DNA from: a bacterium
GTDB taxonomy: Bacteria > UBP6 > UBA1177 > JAKLFG01
Direction: 5' to 3'
Assembly (NCBI GenBank): GCA_022711315.1
Contig: JAKLFG010000014.1
Location: 1 to 46,980, forward strand
DNA length: 46,980 nt
Part shown: positions 7,806 through 17,007 of the stretch, piece after piece
How positions within the stretch are numbered: position 1 is the first letter of the stretch
Layout: each line of letters opens with the position of its first letter
The notes under the pieces: model-generated
Seen by the model: only the letters and a program-made list of their open reading frames with translations
The model's database searches: none
Told to the model about the DNA's origin: nothing
Translations under genes and position numbers: made by a program

Positions 7806-8348
7806 ATGAATTGGCAGGTCGATCTGACCGATCTCATCCGGCGGCTCATCGGCCATCCGCGCATCCTGAAGCCGACCCCTGTGCCGCCGATGCCGACCGA
7901 CTGGAAATTAACCTATGCCGACCTCGTGGCCGAGGCGAAGGCGGGGAAACGCGCATCCATCGGCCGCGCCGAGATGGCGTGGGCGAATGAATACGAACGG
8001 AGTTTGATACCGCCCGGTATGCGTTTCCCGCGGAAGGGCGACCTTTACGAATCGATCGCCGACCAAACGGTCGAATATATCACCGCGTGGGCGGCGCCTT
8101 ATAGCGGTGGTGGCACCGGCACGCTCTTCGCGGGGGAACGGGTATGGGTACACTCAGAACCGCGTGACGAAAAGCCCATCGGCGAATATACCCTGCCGGT
8201 CGAATACCGCAGGGTCGAAGAGCGGATGGTCCCCGCATCTGAACGCACCGCGTCCAAGTATGGCGGCTTCTCCCTTTATTTCACCACCATAGAACTCAAC
8301 ACCAAATTCAAACTGGTCGGCACGGCGTTCGAGGGGGATATCCCCTAG
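7806..8348 (+). CDS. Conserved-looking hypothetical protein, 180 aa
   Basis: I do not recognise this protein. It starts 10 nt after the moaC stop and probably belongs to the same transcript. It has no signal peptide or membrane segment. The N-terminal 50 residues are amphipathic and proline-rich (PRILKPTPVPPMPTDW), followed by a helix with AKAGKRASIGRAEMAWANEYE, the segment LIPPGMRFPRKGDLYE and a beta-rich C-terminal half (TLFAGERVWVHSEP; GEYTLPVEYRRVEERMVP). The codon use matches neighbouring real genes. A role linked to molybdenum cofactor or to the NapH-like protein is only a guess from position. Its stop lies 3 nt from that of the convergent rodA gene. Confidence 0.7.
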   Translation: MNWQVDLTDLIRRLIGHPRILKPTPVPPMPTDWKLTYADLVAEAKAGKRASIGRAEMAWANEYERSLIPPGMRFPRKGDLYESIADQTVEYITAWAAPYSGGGTGTLFAGERVWVHSEPRDEKPIGEYTLPVEYRRVEERMVPASERTASKYGGFSLYFTTIELNTKFKLVGTAFEGDIP

Positions 8349-8351
8349 AAG

Positions 8352-9446
8352 TCACCTATACCGGCTGTTTATGCTGAAATTGTGGACAAGCCCGACGAGT
8401 ATGCTGTTGGCGAGTAGCGCCGAACCGCCGTACGAGAAGAACGGGAGCGGGATACCGACGACCGGCAACATACCGGTCACCATGCCGATGTTTATGACGA
8501 CCTGCAACCAGAGCACGACGACGGTCCCCACCGTCACGAGCGCCATGAACTTGTCTCGGACGAGCGGCACTATCTCGAGCATCCTGTAGAACAGGAGCAG
8601 GTAGAAGGCGAAAAGCAGCATGCCGCCGGCGAACCCGAACTCCTCGGCGTATACCGAGAAGACGAAATCGGTGTGGTGCTCCGGGATGAACCGGAAGATG
8701 TTCTGCGTACCGGCACGATACCCCTTGCCACTCATTCTCCCCGATCCCACCGCAATGACCGATTGTTCGGTCTGGTACCGGCTGGACAGGCTCTCATCCG
8801 ATGCACCGCGGAACACCATCGTCGCGACGGCGGTGATACGCCGCTTCTGGTAATCGGCGAGCACGAACTTCCAGAGTATCGGCGTCGAAACGACGGTGAT
8901 GATGATAAGCGCGATAAGGTGCCGAGTATTTATCTTCGTGGAAAGGATCACCATGAGAGCCACGAAGGCGATAAGGAGACTGGTGCCGAGGTCCGGCTCG
9001 GCGTAGATGAGCGTCATGGTAAGCAGGACCGCGACCGTTTCGGGCACGATGTCGGCCAGTTTGTAGCCGTCCTGCAGGGTCGGCTTCTGATTGAGCCGCG
9101 CCGCGAGGAACAGGATGACCGCCACCTTGGCGAACTCGGAGGGCTGGAGGTTCATGAAGCCGAGGTCGAGCCAGCGGTAGGCCCCACCGACCTTTTTGCC
9201 GATCACGAGGACGAGCGACAACAGAAGCAAGGTAGCAAGATAGAACGGGACCGCAAGGTTCTCCCACATCCGCAGAGGTCGATAGGTCACGAACAAAAAG
9301 GCGGCGGCGGCGAGCGCCACCCAGACAAGTTGGGCATAGAGCCGTTGGGGGTTGTAGGAAAGGGCACTCGACAGGGTCACGAGCCCCAGCGAGAGTATGC
9401 CGAAAAGCGGCAGGACCATGAGCAGATCTATCCGGCGCCCCTTCAT
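8352..9446 (-). CDS. rodA: Rod-shape-determining peptidoglycan polymerase RodA
   Basis: A 364-residue SEDS-family lipid II polymerase that elongates lateral-wall glycan together with its cognate PBP2. It is highly hydrophobic with about ten membrane segments. Signature stretches include MNLQPSEFAKVAVILFLA (about 100-118), AEPDLGTSLL, GSGRMSGKGYRAGTQ, FIPEHHTDFVFSVYAEEFGF and the C-terminal GIPLPFFSYGGSALLAN. The start ATG 9446 overlaps the PBP2 stop as ATGA and is preceded by GGGGAGGA, which indicates translational coupling. It is the last gene of the mreBCD-mrdA-rodA operon. The gene ends 3 nt from the convergent hypothetical, with no visible terminator between them. Confidence 0.96.
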   Translation of the reverse strand: MKGRRIDLLMVLPLFGILSLGLVTLSSALSYNPQRLYAQLVWVALAAAAFLFVTYRPLRMWENLAVPFYLATLLLLSLVLVIGKKVGGAYRWLDLGFMNLQPSEFAKVAVILFLAARLNQKPTLQDGYKLADIVPETVAVLLTMTLIYAEPDLGTSLLIAFVALMVILSTKINTRHLIALIIITVVSTPILWKFVLADYQKRRITAVATMVFRGASDESLSSRYQTEQSVIAVGSGRMSGKGYRAGTQNIFRFIPEHHTDFVFSVYAEEFGFAGGMLLFAFYLLLFYRMLEIVPLVRDKFMALVTVGTVVVLWLQVVINIGMVTGMLPVVGIPLPFFSYGGSALLANSILVGLVHNFSINSRYR

Positions 9447-11320
9447 TCCTCCCCTCTGCCGCGATAGTAGTAACTCTTGAAAAGGCGGTACGCTATCGGT
9501 GTCGCCGCCTCGCCGCCATGCGCCCCGCTCTCGACCACGGCGACCGCGACCACCTCGGGACGGCGCGCCGGGAACATGCCGACGAAGAGCGCGTCGTCGG
9601 CGGTCATTGACCGCCGGTCCTCGTCCACGATGTCGATCTGCCTCCGTTCGGTCTTTGAGATGATCTGGCTGGTGCCGGTCTTCCCGGCGGCGGCGGGGAT
9701 GGTGTGGTCGGCGTACCGGAAGGCGGTGCCACCCTCCTCGTTGACCACTGCCCACAGGGCGTTCATCACCTCGCGCCGGTTCTTTTCCTTGAGTTGAACG
9801 GCGCGAAGCACCTCCGGCTCCATCGGTTCGCGCCGTCCCTGATCGTCTATCAGCGACGAAACGATCCGGGGCCGCAGGATGAGCCCGCCGTTCGCGATCG
9901 CCGCGTAAGCCACCGCCAACTGCAGGGGCGTCATCCGGACATCGCCCTGTCCGATGGCAAGGTTCATGGTATAGCCCTTGTTGAGCGTCTGACCTCGATG
10001 ATTGTGGTTGAACCACTCGGTCGTCGGGAGGATGCCGTCCTCTTCCTCCGCGAGGTCTATGCCGGTGCGACGACCGACATGGAACAGCCGCGAGAACTCG
10101 GTGAGGCGATGGTGCCCCAATCGTTCGGAGAGGAAATAGAAATAAATGTCACAACTTTCCTTGAGCCCCCGTCTGAAGGCGGTATAGGCGTGTCCCCACT
10201 TGTTCCAGCAACACTTCACCTCGGCGTCAAACATCAGACAGCCGGTACAGAGAAAAGAGGTGTGCGGTGTCACCACGCCATACTCGAGCCCCGCGAGCGC
10301 CGGAATGACCTTGAAGGTCGATCCGGGGAAGAACGACGACTGGATCGCCTTGTTGGTGAGGGGACGCAGGACGCTTTCGGAATATTCGAGCCACACGCTG
10401 GGCGATATGCGCCTGCCCGACAGCAGATTGGGGTCGTAACTCGGATTGGAATAGAGCGCAAGGATATCGCCGGTATGGATATCCATCATGACCACCGCCC
10501 CGGCGCGCTCACCGAGCGCCGCCTCCGCCTCTTCCTGCAGGTAGGAAAGCACGGCGGTCTGCACCGATCGCCCCTTCCTGGCCGGCACCGTCGGCGGCAC
10601 CTCTCCGGAGGATCGGTCCTGTTTCTCGATGCGGCGGCCGACATGATCGATCACCTGCCACAATTCGCCGTACGCACCGTGGAGTTCACGCTCCCACGAA
10701 CGCTCGATGCCGGTCTTGCCGACGAAACTCTCCGGGTCGTACCCGGGGTATGCGGAAAGATCGCCGCGGGATATGCGCCCGACATAGCCGGTCAGGTGGG
10801 CCGCGGTGACGCCCAGCGGATAGACGCGGCGATACGAGGAGGATACGGTAACGCCCGGCACATCGGTCAGGTAACTCGACAGGCGGAGCATCTCGTTCTT
10901 GGGCAGTTCGTCCCTGACCGTGACCGGTGTATAACGGCATCGGCCGCGGCAGGTCGAAAGGAACTCGACCAGTTCGCCGACCTGCCGGTCGGGAAGCCCC
11001 AGTATCGAGGCGAGGCGCATGCTGCTCTCCTCGACCTCGTCGCCCGCGAAGAAGGCGGGCAGTATCTGGATACGGAACTGTGCCGAGGTGGTGGCAAGCG
11101 TCCGACCGTCGGCGGTAAGTATGTCGCCACGCGCCGGGAATATCTTCTCGCGCAGGAGATAGTTATTTTTCGATTTCTGCAGGTGCTCTCCGCCACGGTG
11201 CAGTTGGAGATACCCTATCCGCACCGAAAGGAGAAGAAGCGAGACGAAGATGACGCCCATCAGCACCCGCGACTTGCGGGCGATATTGCGGACCTCCTCC
11301 TGCTGGTCGAGTATCCTCAT
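9443..11320 (-). CDS. mrdA: Penicillin-binding protein 2 (class B transpeptidase)
   Basis: A 625-residue D,D-transpeptidase of the elongasome, anchored by one N-terminal helix (about 18-37) with a large periplasmic part. The dimerisation domain carries ARGDILTADGRTLATT and the transpeptidase domain has all three active-site motifs: STFK (S334/K337), SCD (389-391) and KTGT (547-550). A cysteine-rich stretch at about 358-370 (CTGC...CCW) lies where PBP2 enzymes can bind a metal. The start is set at ATG 11320 because it overlaps the mreD stop as ATGA; a GTG six bases upstream is an alternative. It partners with RodA encoded next. Length is typical. Confidence 0.96.
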   Translation of the reverse strand: MRILDQQEEVRNIARKSRVLMGVIFVSLLLLSVRIGYLQLHRGGEHLQKSKNNYLLREKIFPARGDILTADGRTLATTSAQFRIQILPAFFAGDEVEESSMRLASILGLPDRQVGELVEFLSTCRGRCRYTPVTVRDELPKNEMLRLSSYLTDVPGVTVSSSYRRVYPLGVTAAHLTGYVGRISRGDLSAYPGYDPESFVGKTGIERSWERELHGAYGELWQVIDHVGRRIEKQDRSSGEVPPTVPARKGRSVQTAVLSYLQEEAEAALGERAGAVVMMDIHTGDILALYSNPSYDPNLLSGRRISPSVWLEYSESVLRPLTNKAIQSSFFPGSTFKVIPALAGLEYGVVTPHTSFLCTGCLMFDAEVKCCWNKWGHAYTAFRRGLKESCDIYFYFLSERLGHHRLTEFSRLFHVGRRTGIDLAEEEDGILPTTEWFNHNHRGQTLNKGYTMNLAIGQGDVRMTPLQLAVAYAAIANGGLILRPRIVSSLIDDQGRREPMEPEVLRAVQLKEKNRREVMNALWAVVNEEGGTAFRYADHTIPAAAGKTGTSQIISKTERRQIDIVDEDRRSMTADDALFVGMFPARRPEVVAVAVVESGAHGGEAATPIAYRLFKSYYYRGRGEE

Positions 11321-11811
11321 AGCCACGCGTCCCGGGTATAGAGCGACACGATCGGTCGACGGCGGAAGAGGAAGAGCAGAAGCAGCACGGCCAGATTGAT
11401 CGTGGCCGCCGCAAGACCGTCCGCAAGGCCCGCGAGACCGGTGAAGACGAAACGATAGAGCATGACATCGGCTATCACGAGCAGGGAGGAGAAGAAGGTC
11501 GTCAGGAAAAGGACCAGGGAGAACTGGAAGGTGGTCACCTCAAGCGTGAGCCGCGTGAACACATACAGGTGTCCGAAGAGGAACGCGACGAAAAAGAGCG
11601 GAATATCTTGGGCCAGCAGCGCGAACAGCACCCCGTTCAGCAGGAACGATACCATCCGCACCCGTTCCTTTTTCTCGTAGCACAGAAAGGTGAAGAGGAA
11701 CGGCAGATGCGGAAAGTAGTGGAAGGGGATATCGAACAGATACAGAAAGAACGAGAAGCTCGCGAACAACGCCGCGAGGCCGGCATGGAACTCAAGGGAG
11801 AATCTTTTCAT
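11317..11811 (-). CDS. mreD: Rod-shape-determining membrane protein MreD
   Basis: A 164-residue inner-membrane protein with about five hydrophobic segments, the usual size and profile of MreD. MreD proteins are poorly conserved in sequence, so the call rests on the profile and on strict position between mreC and mrdA. It overlaps the mreC end by 20 nt and its stop overlaps the PBP2 start. It bridges MreC and the RodA/PBP2 synthase. Confidence 0.88.
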   Translation of the reverse strand: MKRFSLEFHAGLAALFASFSFFLYLFDIPFHYFPHLPFLFTFLCYEKKERVRMVSFLLNGVLFALLAQDIPLFFVAFLFGHLYVFTRLTLEVTTFQFSLVLFLTTFFSSLLVIADVMLYRFVFTGLAGLADGLAAATINLAVLLLLFLFRRRPIVSLYTRDAWL

Positions 11812-12619
11812 CGACGAACGATCCTCCGGCGATGATGAACATGTGGTTCAGTTTCCCTTTTTTGAAAAGGGGAAAGGTCTCCCCTCGATAGAAGAGGATA
11901 TTGTTCTCGTCCTCGACAAGCGAACCGATGACGCCGATGGGGATATAGGGTAAACTGTAGTTCTCGCTGAGGTTCGCCGACAACATCTTGCGACCGACGG
12001 CCGACGGCTCGTTACAGACCTTCTCGAAGAACTGTATCGAGAGCGTCTGCCCGTTCCCCCGGAGGATCGCGGTGCATTCCTCGCGTGACTCGAGAATGGC
12101 CGGAAGACTGAAATGACGGGAGGTGATGAGATCGACCTCGGCGGAATTGACCCCGAACGACCTGACGAGCCCCACGAGCCCCATCGAGGAGACCACCGGC
12201 GCGTTCAGCGCGAGGTGTTTGGCGAACTCCCCGTCGTAGTATATCGTTATGCGGGTGGGGTTGACGGACGACTGGCTGAGGAGGCGGGCCGGTATGATGG
12301 TGTAGCCACTATAACGGTCCTTTATCTTGAGTAGTTTCGCCAGTTCCTCGTTCTCGCGTTTTATTCCTTCGCTCATCATGATCTTGAGGCGGAGCCGCGC
12401 GTTCTCCTCCTCGAGCGCGATGTTTCGCTCACCGACCGTGTGGAGGTCGCGCAGGATGGCGACCGATGTGAAAAGACGGGATACCCGCTCGCTGACGGCG
12501 ATCCGGGCGTCACGAACGACCGGTGCGCGCCACGACCACTCGGTCACGAGCCGGGGCAGAAGCGCCAAGGCGATCGCGAAGACGGCGAACAGCGATATGA
12601 GCAGGTATCGCTTCCGCAC
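11792..12619 (-). CDS. mreC: Rod-shape-determining protein MreC
   Basis: A 275-residue bitopic periplasmic scaffold of the elongasome. It has one N-terminal membrane helix (about 5-22), a coiled coil (about 60-98, heptads in LEEENARLRLKI and KRENEELAKLLKI) and the two-barrel beta domain with the conserved VVSSMGLVGLVRSF (about 143-156). It starts only 1 nt after the mreB stop and overlaps mreD. It links the cytoplasmic MreB filament to PBP2. Confidence 0.93.
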   Translation of the reverse strand: MRKRYLLISLFAVFAIALALLPRLVTEWSWRAPVVRDARIAVSERVSRLFTSVAILRDLHTVGERNIALEEENARLRLKIMMSEGIKRENEELAKLLKIKDRYSGYTIIPARLLSQSSVNPTRITIYYDGEFAKHLALNAPVVSSMGLVGLVRSFGVNSAEVDLITSRHFSLPAILESREECTAILRGNGQTLSIQFFEKVCNEPSAVGRKMLSANLSENYSLPYIPIGVIGSLVEDENNILFYRGETFPLFKKGKLNHMFIIAGGSFVDEKILP

Positions 12620-12620
12620 C

Positions 12621-13655
<1,035 letters not shown>

Positions 13656-13694
13656 GGCGATCACGCCCCGAGAAAAGTTCACAAAAACGGGAGG

Positions 13695-13722
13695 ATTATA
13701 ATGGCGAAGGGTGTCAAGTCAA
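13695..13722 (-). promoter_or_regulatory. Promoter of the mre/rod operon
   Basis: On the minus strand, TTGACT (13722-13717), a 16-nt spacer and a perfect TATAAT (13700-13695) predict a start near 13688 and a leader of about 33 nt. A second TTGACA (13717-13712) is only 11 nt from the -10 and is unlikely to be used. Confidence 0.72.
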
Positions 13723-13758
13723 CAAATGTGCTCAATAATTTTAACTTAAGCAATATTC

Positions 13759-13787
13759 TTGCCGGAGACATCCTTTTTCGCTATAGT
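13759..13787 (+). promoter_or_regulatory. Promoter of the rpoN-pts operon
   Basis: TTGCCG (13759-13764), a 17-nt spacer and TATAGT (13782-13787) predict a start near 13794. GGAGG lies at 13801-13805 before the rpoN ATG at 13817. It is back to back with the mreB promoter, about 60 nt away. Confidence 0.6.
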
Positions 13788-13816
13788 CCCTCAAAGAGAC
13801 GGAGGATACCGCTTCG

Positions 13817-15346
13817 ATGACCGGCCTGCTCAAACAGGAGATCGTACAACGACAGATACAGACGCTCAACATCACGCAGGAGATGCGCCTGCGTATCGAA
13901 CTGCTCCAGAAGAACCTGCTCGATCTCCGCGAGATGCTGATACACGAATCGGAGGAGAACCCGTTCCTCGAGATAGTGGAATGGGGCGACGAGTCTCCCG
14001 GAGCGTCGGCGACCGGCGATGACGGCGACGAGGACGAGAGCGTTCCGGCGCCGGCATCGGGGGACCGTCCCGAACGGCTCGGCGAGGAGAACCCCCGGAC
14101 CATGTCCGACATCCTCGCCGACTACGACTGGCGTAACCATCAGGAACACAGCGGCAACAATTTCGGCGACACGCGCGTCCGGCGGCGCAACGACGAACCG
14201 GACGAGAACCCGATCGAGGAAACGGTATCGGAGAAGGAGCCGGTCACCCGCCGGCTCGACCTGCAGATAGCCGCGACCGAGATACCCGACCGTATCAAGG
14301 AGACCATGATCTACATGGTCTACAACCTCGACGATCGCGGTTTTCTGCGCGACACCGATGAGGATATCGCCGCGATGCTCGAGATACCGGTCGACGAGGT
14401 GCGCGAGGCCCGGGCGGCCCTGCGACTGCTCGACCCCGCGGGGACCGGATCGTTCGACCTGCCCGATTATCTGCGATTCATCTTCAGGGACCCGGAACGG
14501 TTGGCGGAACCAGACATATCCGCGGACCTCATCAGGGAACTGGTCGATTCCCCCGCGTTACTCGACGCGCTCGGGAAAAAGGATTTCGCGCGGCTCTGTC
14601 AGGAACTCGACATCGGCAAACAGCAACTCGGCGGGATACTCGCGATCATGCGGAAGGTGGCCCCCTACCCCTTTTTCGGCCACGAGTCCTTCACCCCCGA
14701 ACAGGTCATTCCGGATCTCCGCGTCCATCTCGTCGAGGGGGAGGTGGTCATCGAGATCGAGCGGAAGTTCATCCCCTCCATACAACTCAATCGAGAACTG
14801 TACGATCAGAAGGTTAAAAGCATTCGGGACAAACAGAAACGCTCCCTCATGCGTGAACGGTTCCGTGCCGCCGAATGGCTGGTCAAGAGCCTCTCGGAAC
14901 GGAACAAGACGCTATACGAGGTCGCGGCGAGCCTGTTCAACTTCCAGCGCGCCTTCCTCGAGAACGGCCCCGATTTCCTGCGTCCGCTCACGCTGAAGGA
15001 CATATCAGAGGATATCGGGCGCCACCAGTCGACCGTCTCACGGCTCACCAACGGCAAATACGCCGTCACCCCCTTCGGCATATTCGAACTCAAATCCTTC
15101 TTCGTCAAACGGATAAACGAGGAATCGCTCGCCACGACCAACCGCCACCTCGAAACGCGGCTCAGGGAACTGATAGCCGCCGAGGACCCGGCCAGCCCGC
15201 TTTCGGACGAGGATCTCGTGCGCATCCTCTCCCACGAGGGGGTCGCCATCGCGCGGCGGACCATCGGGAAATATCGTGACAAACTACGCATACCGTCGGC
15301 GCGTGAACGCCGGCGCGATCATGAATTCCTTTCGGGAGGAGACTAG
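13817..15346 (+). CDS. rpoN: RNA polymerase sigma-54 factor
   Basis: A 509-residue sigma-54, which directs transcription from -24/-12 promoters with enhancer-binding ATPases. Region I is the N-terminal Leu/Gln-rich activator-contact segment (about 1-50, ITQEMRLRIELLQKNLLDL). Region II is acidic (about 58-135). The core-binding domain follows, then the helix-turn-helix RHQSTVSRLTNGKYAVTPFG and finally the RpoN box, here ARRTIGKYRD (479-488), the near-invariant -24 recognition motif. The downstream neighbour order rpoN-hprK-EIIA-HPr-EI resembles the rpoN/PTS clusters of deltaproteobacteria, but the usual hpf and rapZ genes between them are absent. A possible target site is at 39295-39310. Confidence 0.96.
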   Translation: MTGLLKQEIVQRQIQTLNITQEMRLRIELLQKNLLDLREMLIHESEENPFLEIVEWGDESPGASATGDDGDEDESVPAPASGDRPERLGEENPRTMSDILADYDWRNHQEHSGNNFGDTRVRRRNDEPDENPIEETVSEKEPVTRRLDLQIAATEIPDRIKETMIYMVYNLDDRGFLRDTDEDIAAMLEIPVDEVREARAALRLLDPAGTGSFDLPDYLRFIFRDPERLAEPDISADLIRELVDSPALLDALGKKDFARLCQELDIGKQQLGGILAIMRKVAPYPFFGHESFTPEQVIPDLRVHLVEGEVVIEIERKFIPSIQLNRELYDQKVKSIRDKQKRSLMRERFRAAEWLVKSLSERNKTLYEVAASLFNFQRAFLENGPDFLRPLTLKDISEDIGRHQSTVSRLTNGKYAVTPFGIFELKSFFVKRINEESLATTNRHLETRLRELIAAEDPASPLSDEDLVRILSHEGVAIARRTIGKYRDKLRIPSARERRRDHEFLSGGD

Positions 15347-15351
15347 CGGCC

Positions 15352-16308
15352 ATGCCCAGCACGACACCGGTCAGCGTCAAACAATTGATCGACACCCCCG
15401 ACCTTTCGCTCACGCGGGAGAACCTTGACGATCAGGCACTCGAGAAACGGGAGATAAAGGACAACCGCGTACAGGTCGTCGGGCTCTCCATCGCCGGATT
15501 CACCGACCATCTGTACCGCGAACGGGTCCAACTGCTCGGGAAAAGCGAGAATGACTACCTGAACACCCTCGGCGACGCTGAACGGTCGGCGCGGATAGAA
15601 TCGTTCCTCGCCTGCCGCCCGGTCGCCGTCATCTTCACCGACCCGGTGCGTCCCTCCCCTGAGTTCAGTGCGCGGGCCGACGCCCATGAGGTCCCGCTCC
15701 TCTCGACCCGCATGGTCTCTTCCATTTTCATAGATTTCATCAGGGAGCACCTCAACCGGCTACTTGCCGCCTCCGCCACCCTGCACGCCCAACTCCTCGA
15801 TGTGTTCGGCGTAGGGATGCTCATCATGGGCGAGAGCGGCGTCGGCAAATCGGAGACATCGCTCGACCTCGTGATGCGAGGGCACAAACTCATCGCCGAC
15901 GATGTGGTCGAGATACGCTTCATCCCGCCCGACCGGCTCGTGGGCGCCTGCAACGACATGATGCGCGACCTCATCGAGATACGGGGCATCGGGCTCATCA
16001 ATGTCCAGCGCATGTTCGGCGTCACCTCGGTCAACTATGAGAAACAGATAGATTGTATCATCAATCTGGTCCTGTGGGACCAGTCGGCGACCTTCGAATA
16101 CGAGCGGATCGGTGCGACGACCCGCCACTACGAGATACTGGGGGTCAAGCGCCCCTACTATATCATCCCGGTCAGGCACGGGAGCAACCTGAGTTCGCTC
16201 ATGGAGGTCATCGCACGCGATCACATGCTCAGGTCCCAAGGCGTCAATGTGGCCGCGGAATTCGAACAGAATCTTGCGAAGAAACTGAGTGAAATGGGAG
16301 GTGCATGA
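15352..16308 (+). CDS. hprK: HPr kinase/phosphorylase
   Basis: A 318-residue bifunctional enzyme that phosphorylates HPr on Ser46 with ATP or pyrophosphate and removes that phosphate again. The N-terminal domain (about 1-130) is the non-catalytic HprK_N fold. The C-terminal domain has the catalytic His in TLHAQLLDVFG (H145), the Walker A GESGVGKS (160-167), DDVVEI and the K/P signature EIRGIGLINVQRMFG (about 206-220). It starts 5 nt after rpoN and ends in an ATGA overlap with EIIA. Its substrate HPr, encoded two genes downstream, retains Ser46, so the pair is likely functional. Confidence 0.96.
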   Translation: MPSTTPVSVKQLIDTPDLSLTRENLDDQALEKREIKDNRVQVVGLSIAGFTDHLYRERVQLLGKSENDYLNTLGDAERSARIESFLACRPVAVIFTDPVRPSPEFSARADAHEVPLLSTRMVSSIFIDFIREHLNRLLAASATLHAQLLDVFGVGMLIMGESGVGKSETSLDLVMRGHKLIADDVVEIRFIPPDRLVGACNDMMRDLIEIRGIGLINVQRMFGVTSVNYEKQIDCIINLVLWDQSATFEYERIGATTRHYEILGVKRPYYIIPVRHGSNLSSLMEVIARDHMLRSQGVNVAAEFEQNLAKKLSEMGGA

Positions 16309-16733
16309 TGTTCTCTTTCATCTTCGTGACCCACGGCGATCTCGGCGCGTCGCTCGTCCGCACCGCCGAGTTCATCATGAACGAGCGGTTCGATGACCGG
16401 TGCGAGACATTCTCGCTCGATTATTCCATGCTCGCCGACATGGACCGCATCAAGGAACTGCTCGAACGGTCGGTCGAGCGGATCGTCGCCAAAGGTCACC
16501 GCGCCATCGTGTTCGTTGACATATTCGGCGGCAGCCCGTCCAATGTCGCGTTCACCTTCGCCAAACGGGACGAGATCGACATCATTTCCGGTGTCAACCT
16601 GCCGATGGCCATCTACGCGTTCGAACACCGCGATGCCACGATGTCGATAACGGAACTGACCGCCGGCATACTCCAAAGCGGCGACGAAAGCCTCATCAGC
16701 GCGAAAAAACTTCTGGAAAAGGAGCACCGGTGA
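16305..16733 (+). CDS. PTS EIIA component, mannose family
   Basis: A 142-residue single-domain EIIA(Man)-type phosphocarrier. The expected phosphorylated histidine is H10 in FVTHGDLG, and the DIFGGSPSNVA motif (about 73-83) is characteristic. It overlaps hprK by ATGA, with GGGAGG just upstream. No EIIB, EIIC or EIID is encoded nearby, so it probably serves a regulatory phosphorelay rather than sugar uptake. This would resemble the stand-alone EIIA(Man) proteins in proteobacterial rpoN/hprK clusters; its output target is unknown. Confidence 0.93.
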   Translation: MMFSFIFVTHGDLGASLVRTAEFIMNERFDDRCETFSLDYSMLADMDRIKELLERSVERIVAKGHRAIVFVDIFGGSPSNVAFTFAKRDEIDIISGVNLPMAIYAFEHRDATMSITELTAGILQSGDESLISAKKLLEKEHR

Positions 16734-16737
16734 CCGC

Positions 16738-17007
16738 ATGAGGGAGCACACCGTCACACTGCAATACCGCAAAGGCATCCACGCCCGCGCCGCCTCACTG
16801 TTCGCCAAGGAGGCGGAACGGTTCTCCTCCAAGGTCGAACTCGAAAAGAACGGGGTGCGCATAAACGCCAAGAGCATCACCGGGATACTCATGCTGAAGA
16901 TACCGTTCGGCGCCACCTTCAAGATCATAGTGAACGGCCCCGATGAGGACGAATGCCTCACCACGCTCGTCCAACTGGCCGAGTCGCGATTCGAGGAGGA
17001 ACTGTGA
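16738..17007 (+). CDS. ptsH: Phosphocarrier protein HPr
   Basis: An 89-residue HPr that accepts phosphate from EI on His15 (KGIHARAA, residues 12-19; the usual Pro18 of GLHARPA is Ala here) and passes it to EIIA. Ser46 lies in NAKSITGILML (43-53), the segment recognised by HprK. It starts 4 nt after EIIA and its stop overlaps the EI start as TGATG. Both regulatory phosphorylation sites are present. Confidence 0.95.
   Translation: MREHTVTLQYRKGIHARAASLFAKEAERFSSKVELEKNGVRINAKSITGILMLKIPFGATFKIIVNGPDEDECLTTLVQLAESRFEEEL

Noticed and set aside
13656..13682. Upstream GTG start for mreB
   Set aside because: It lies only about 6 nt after the predicted transcription start and has no Shine-Dalgarno. 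The shorter start gives the standard MreB length.
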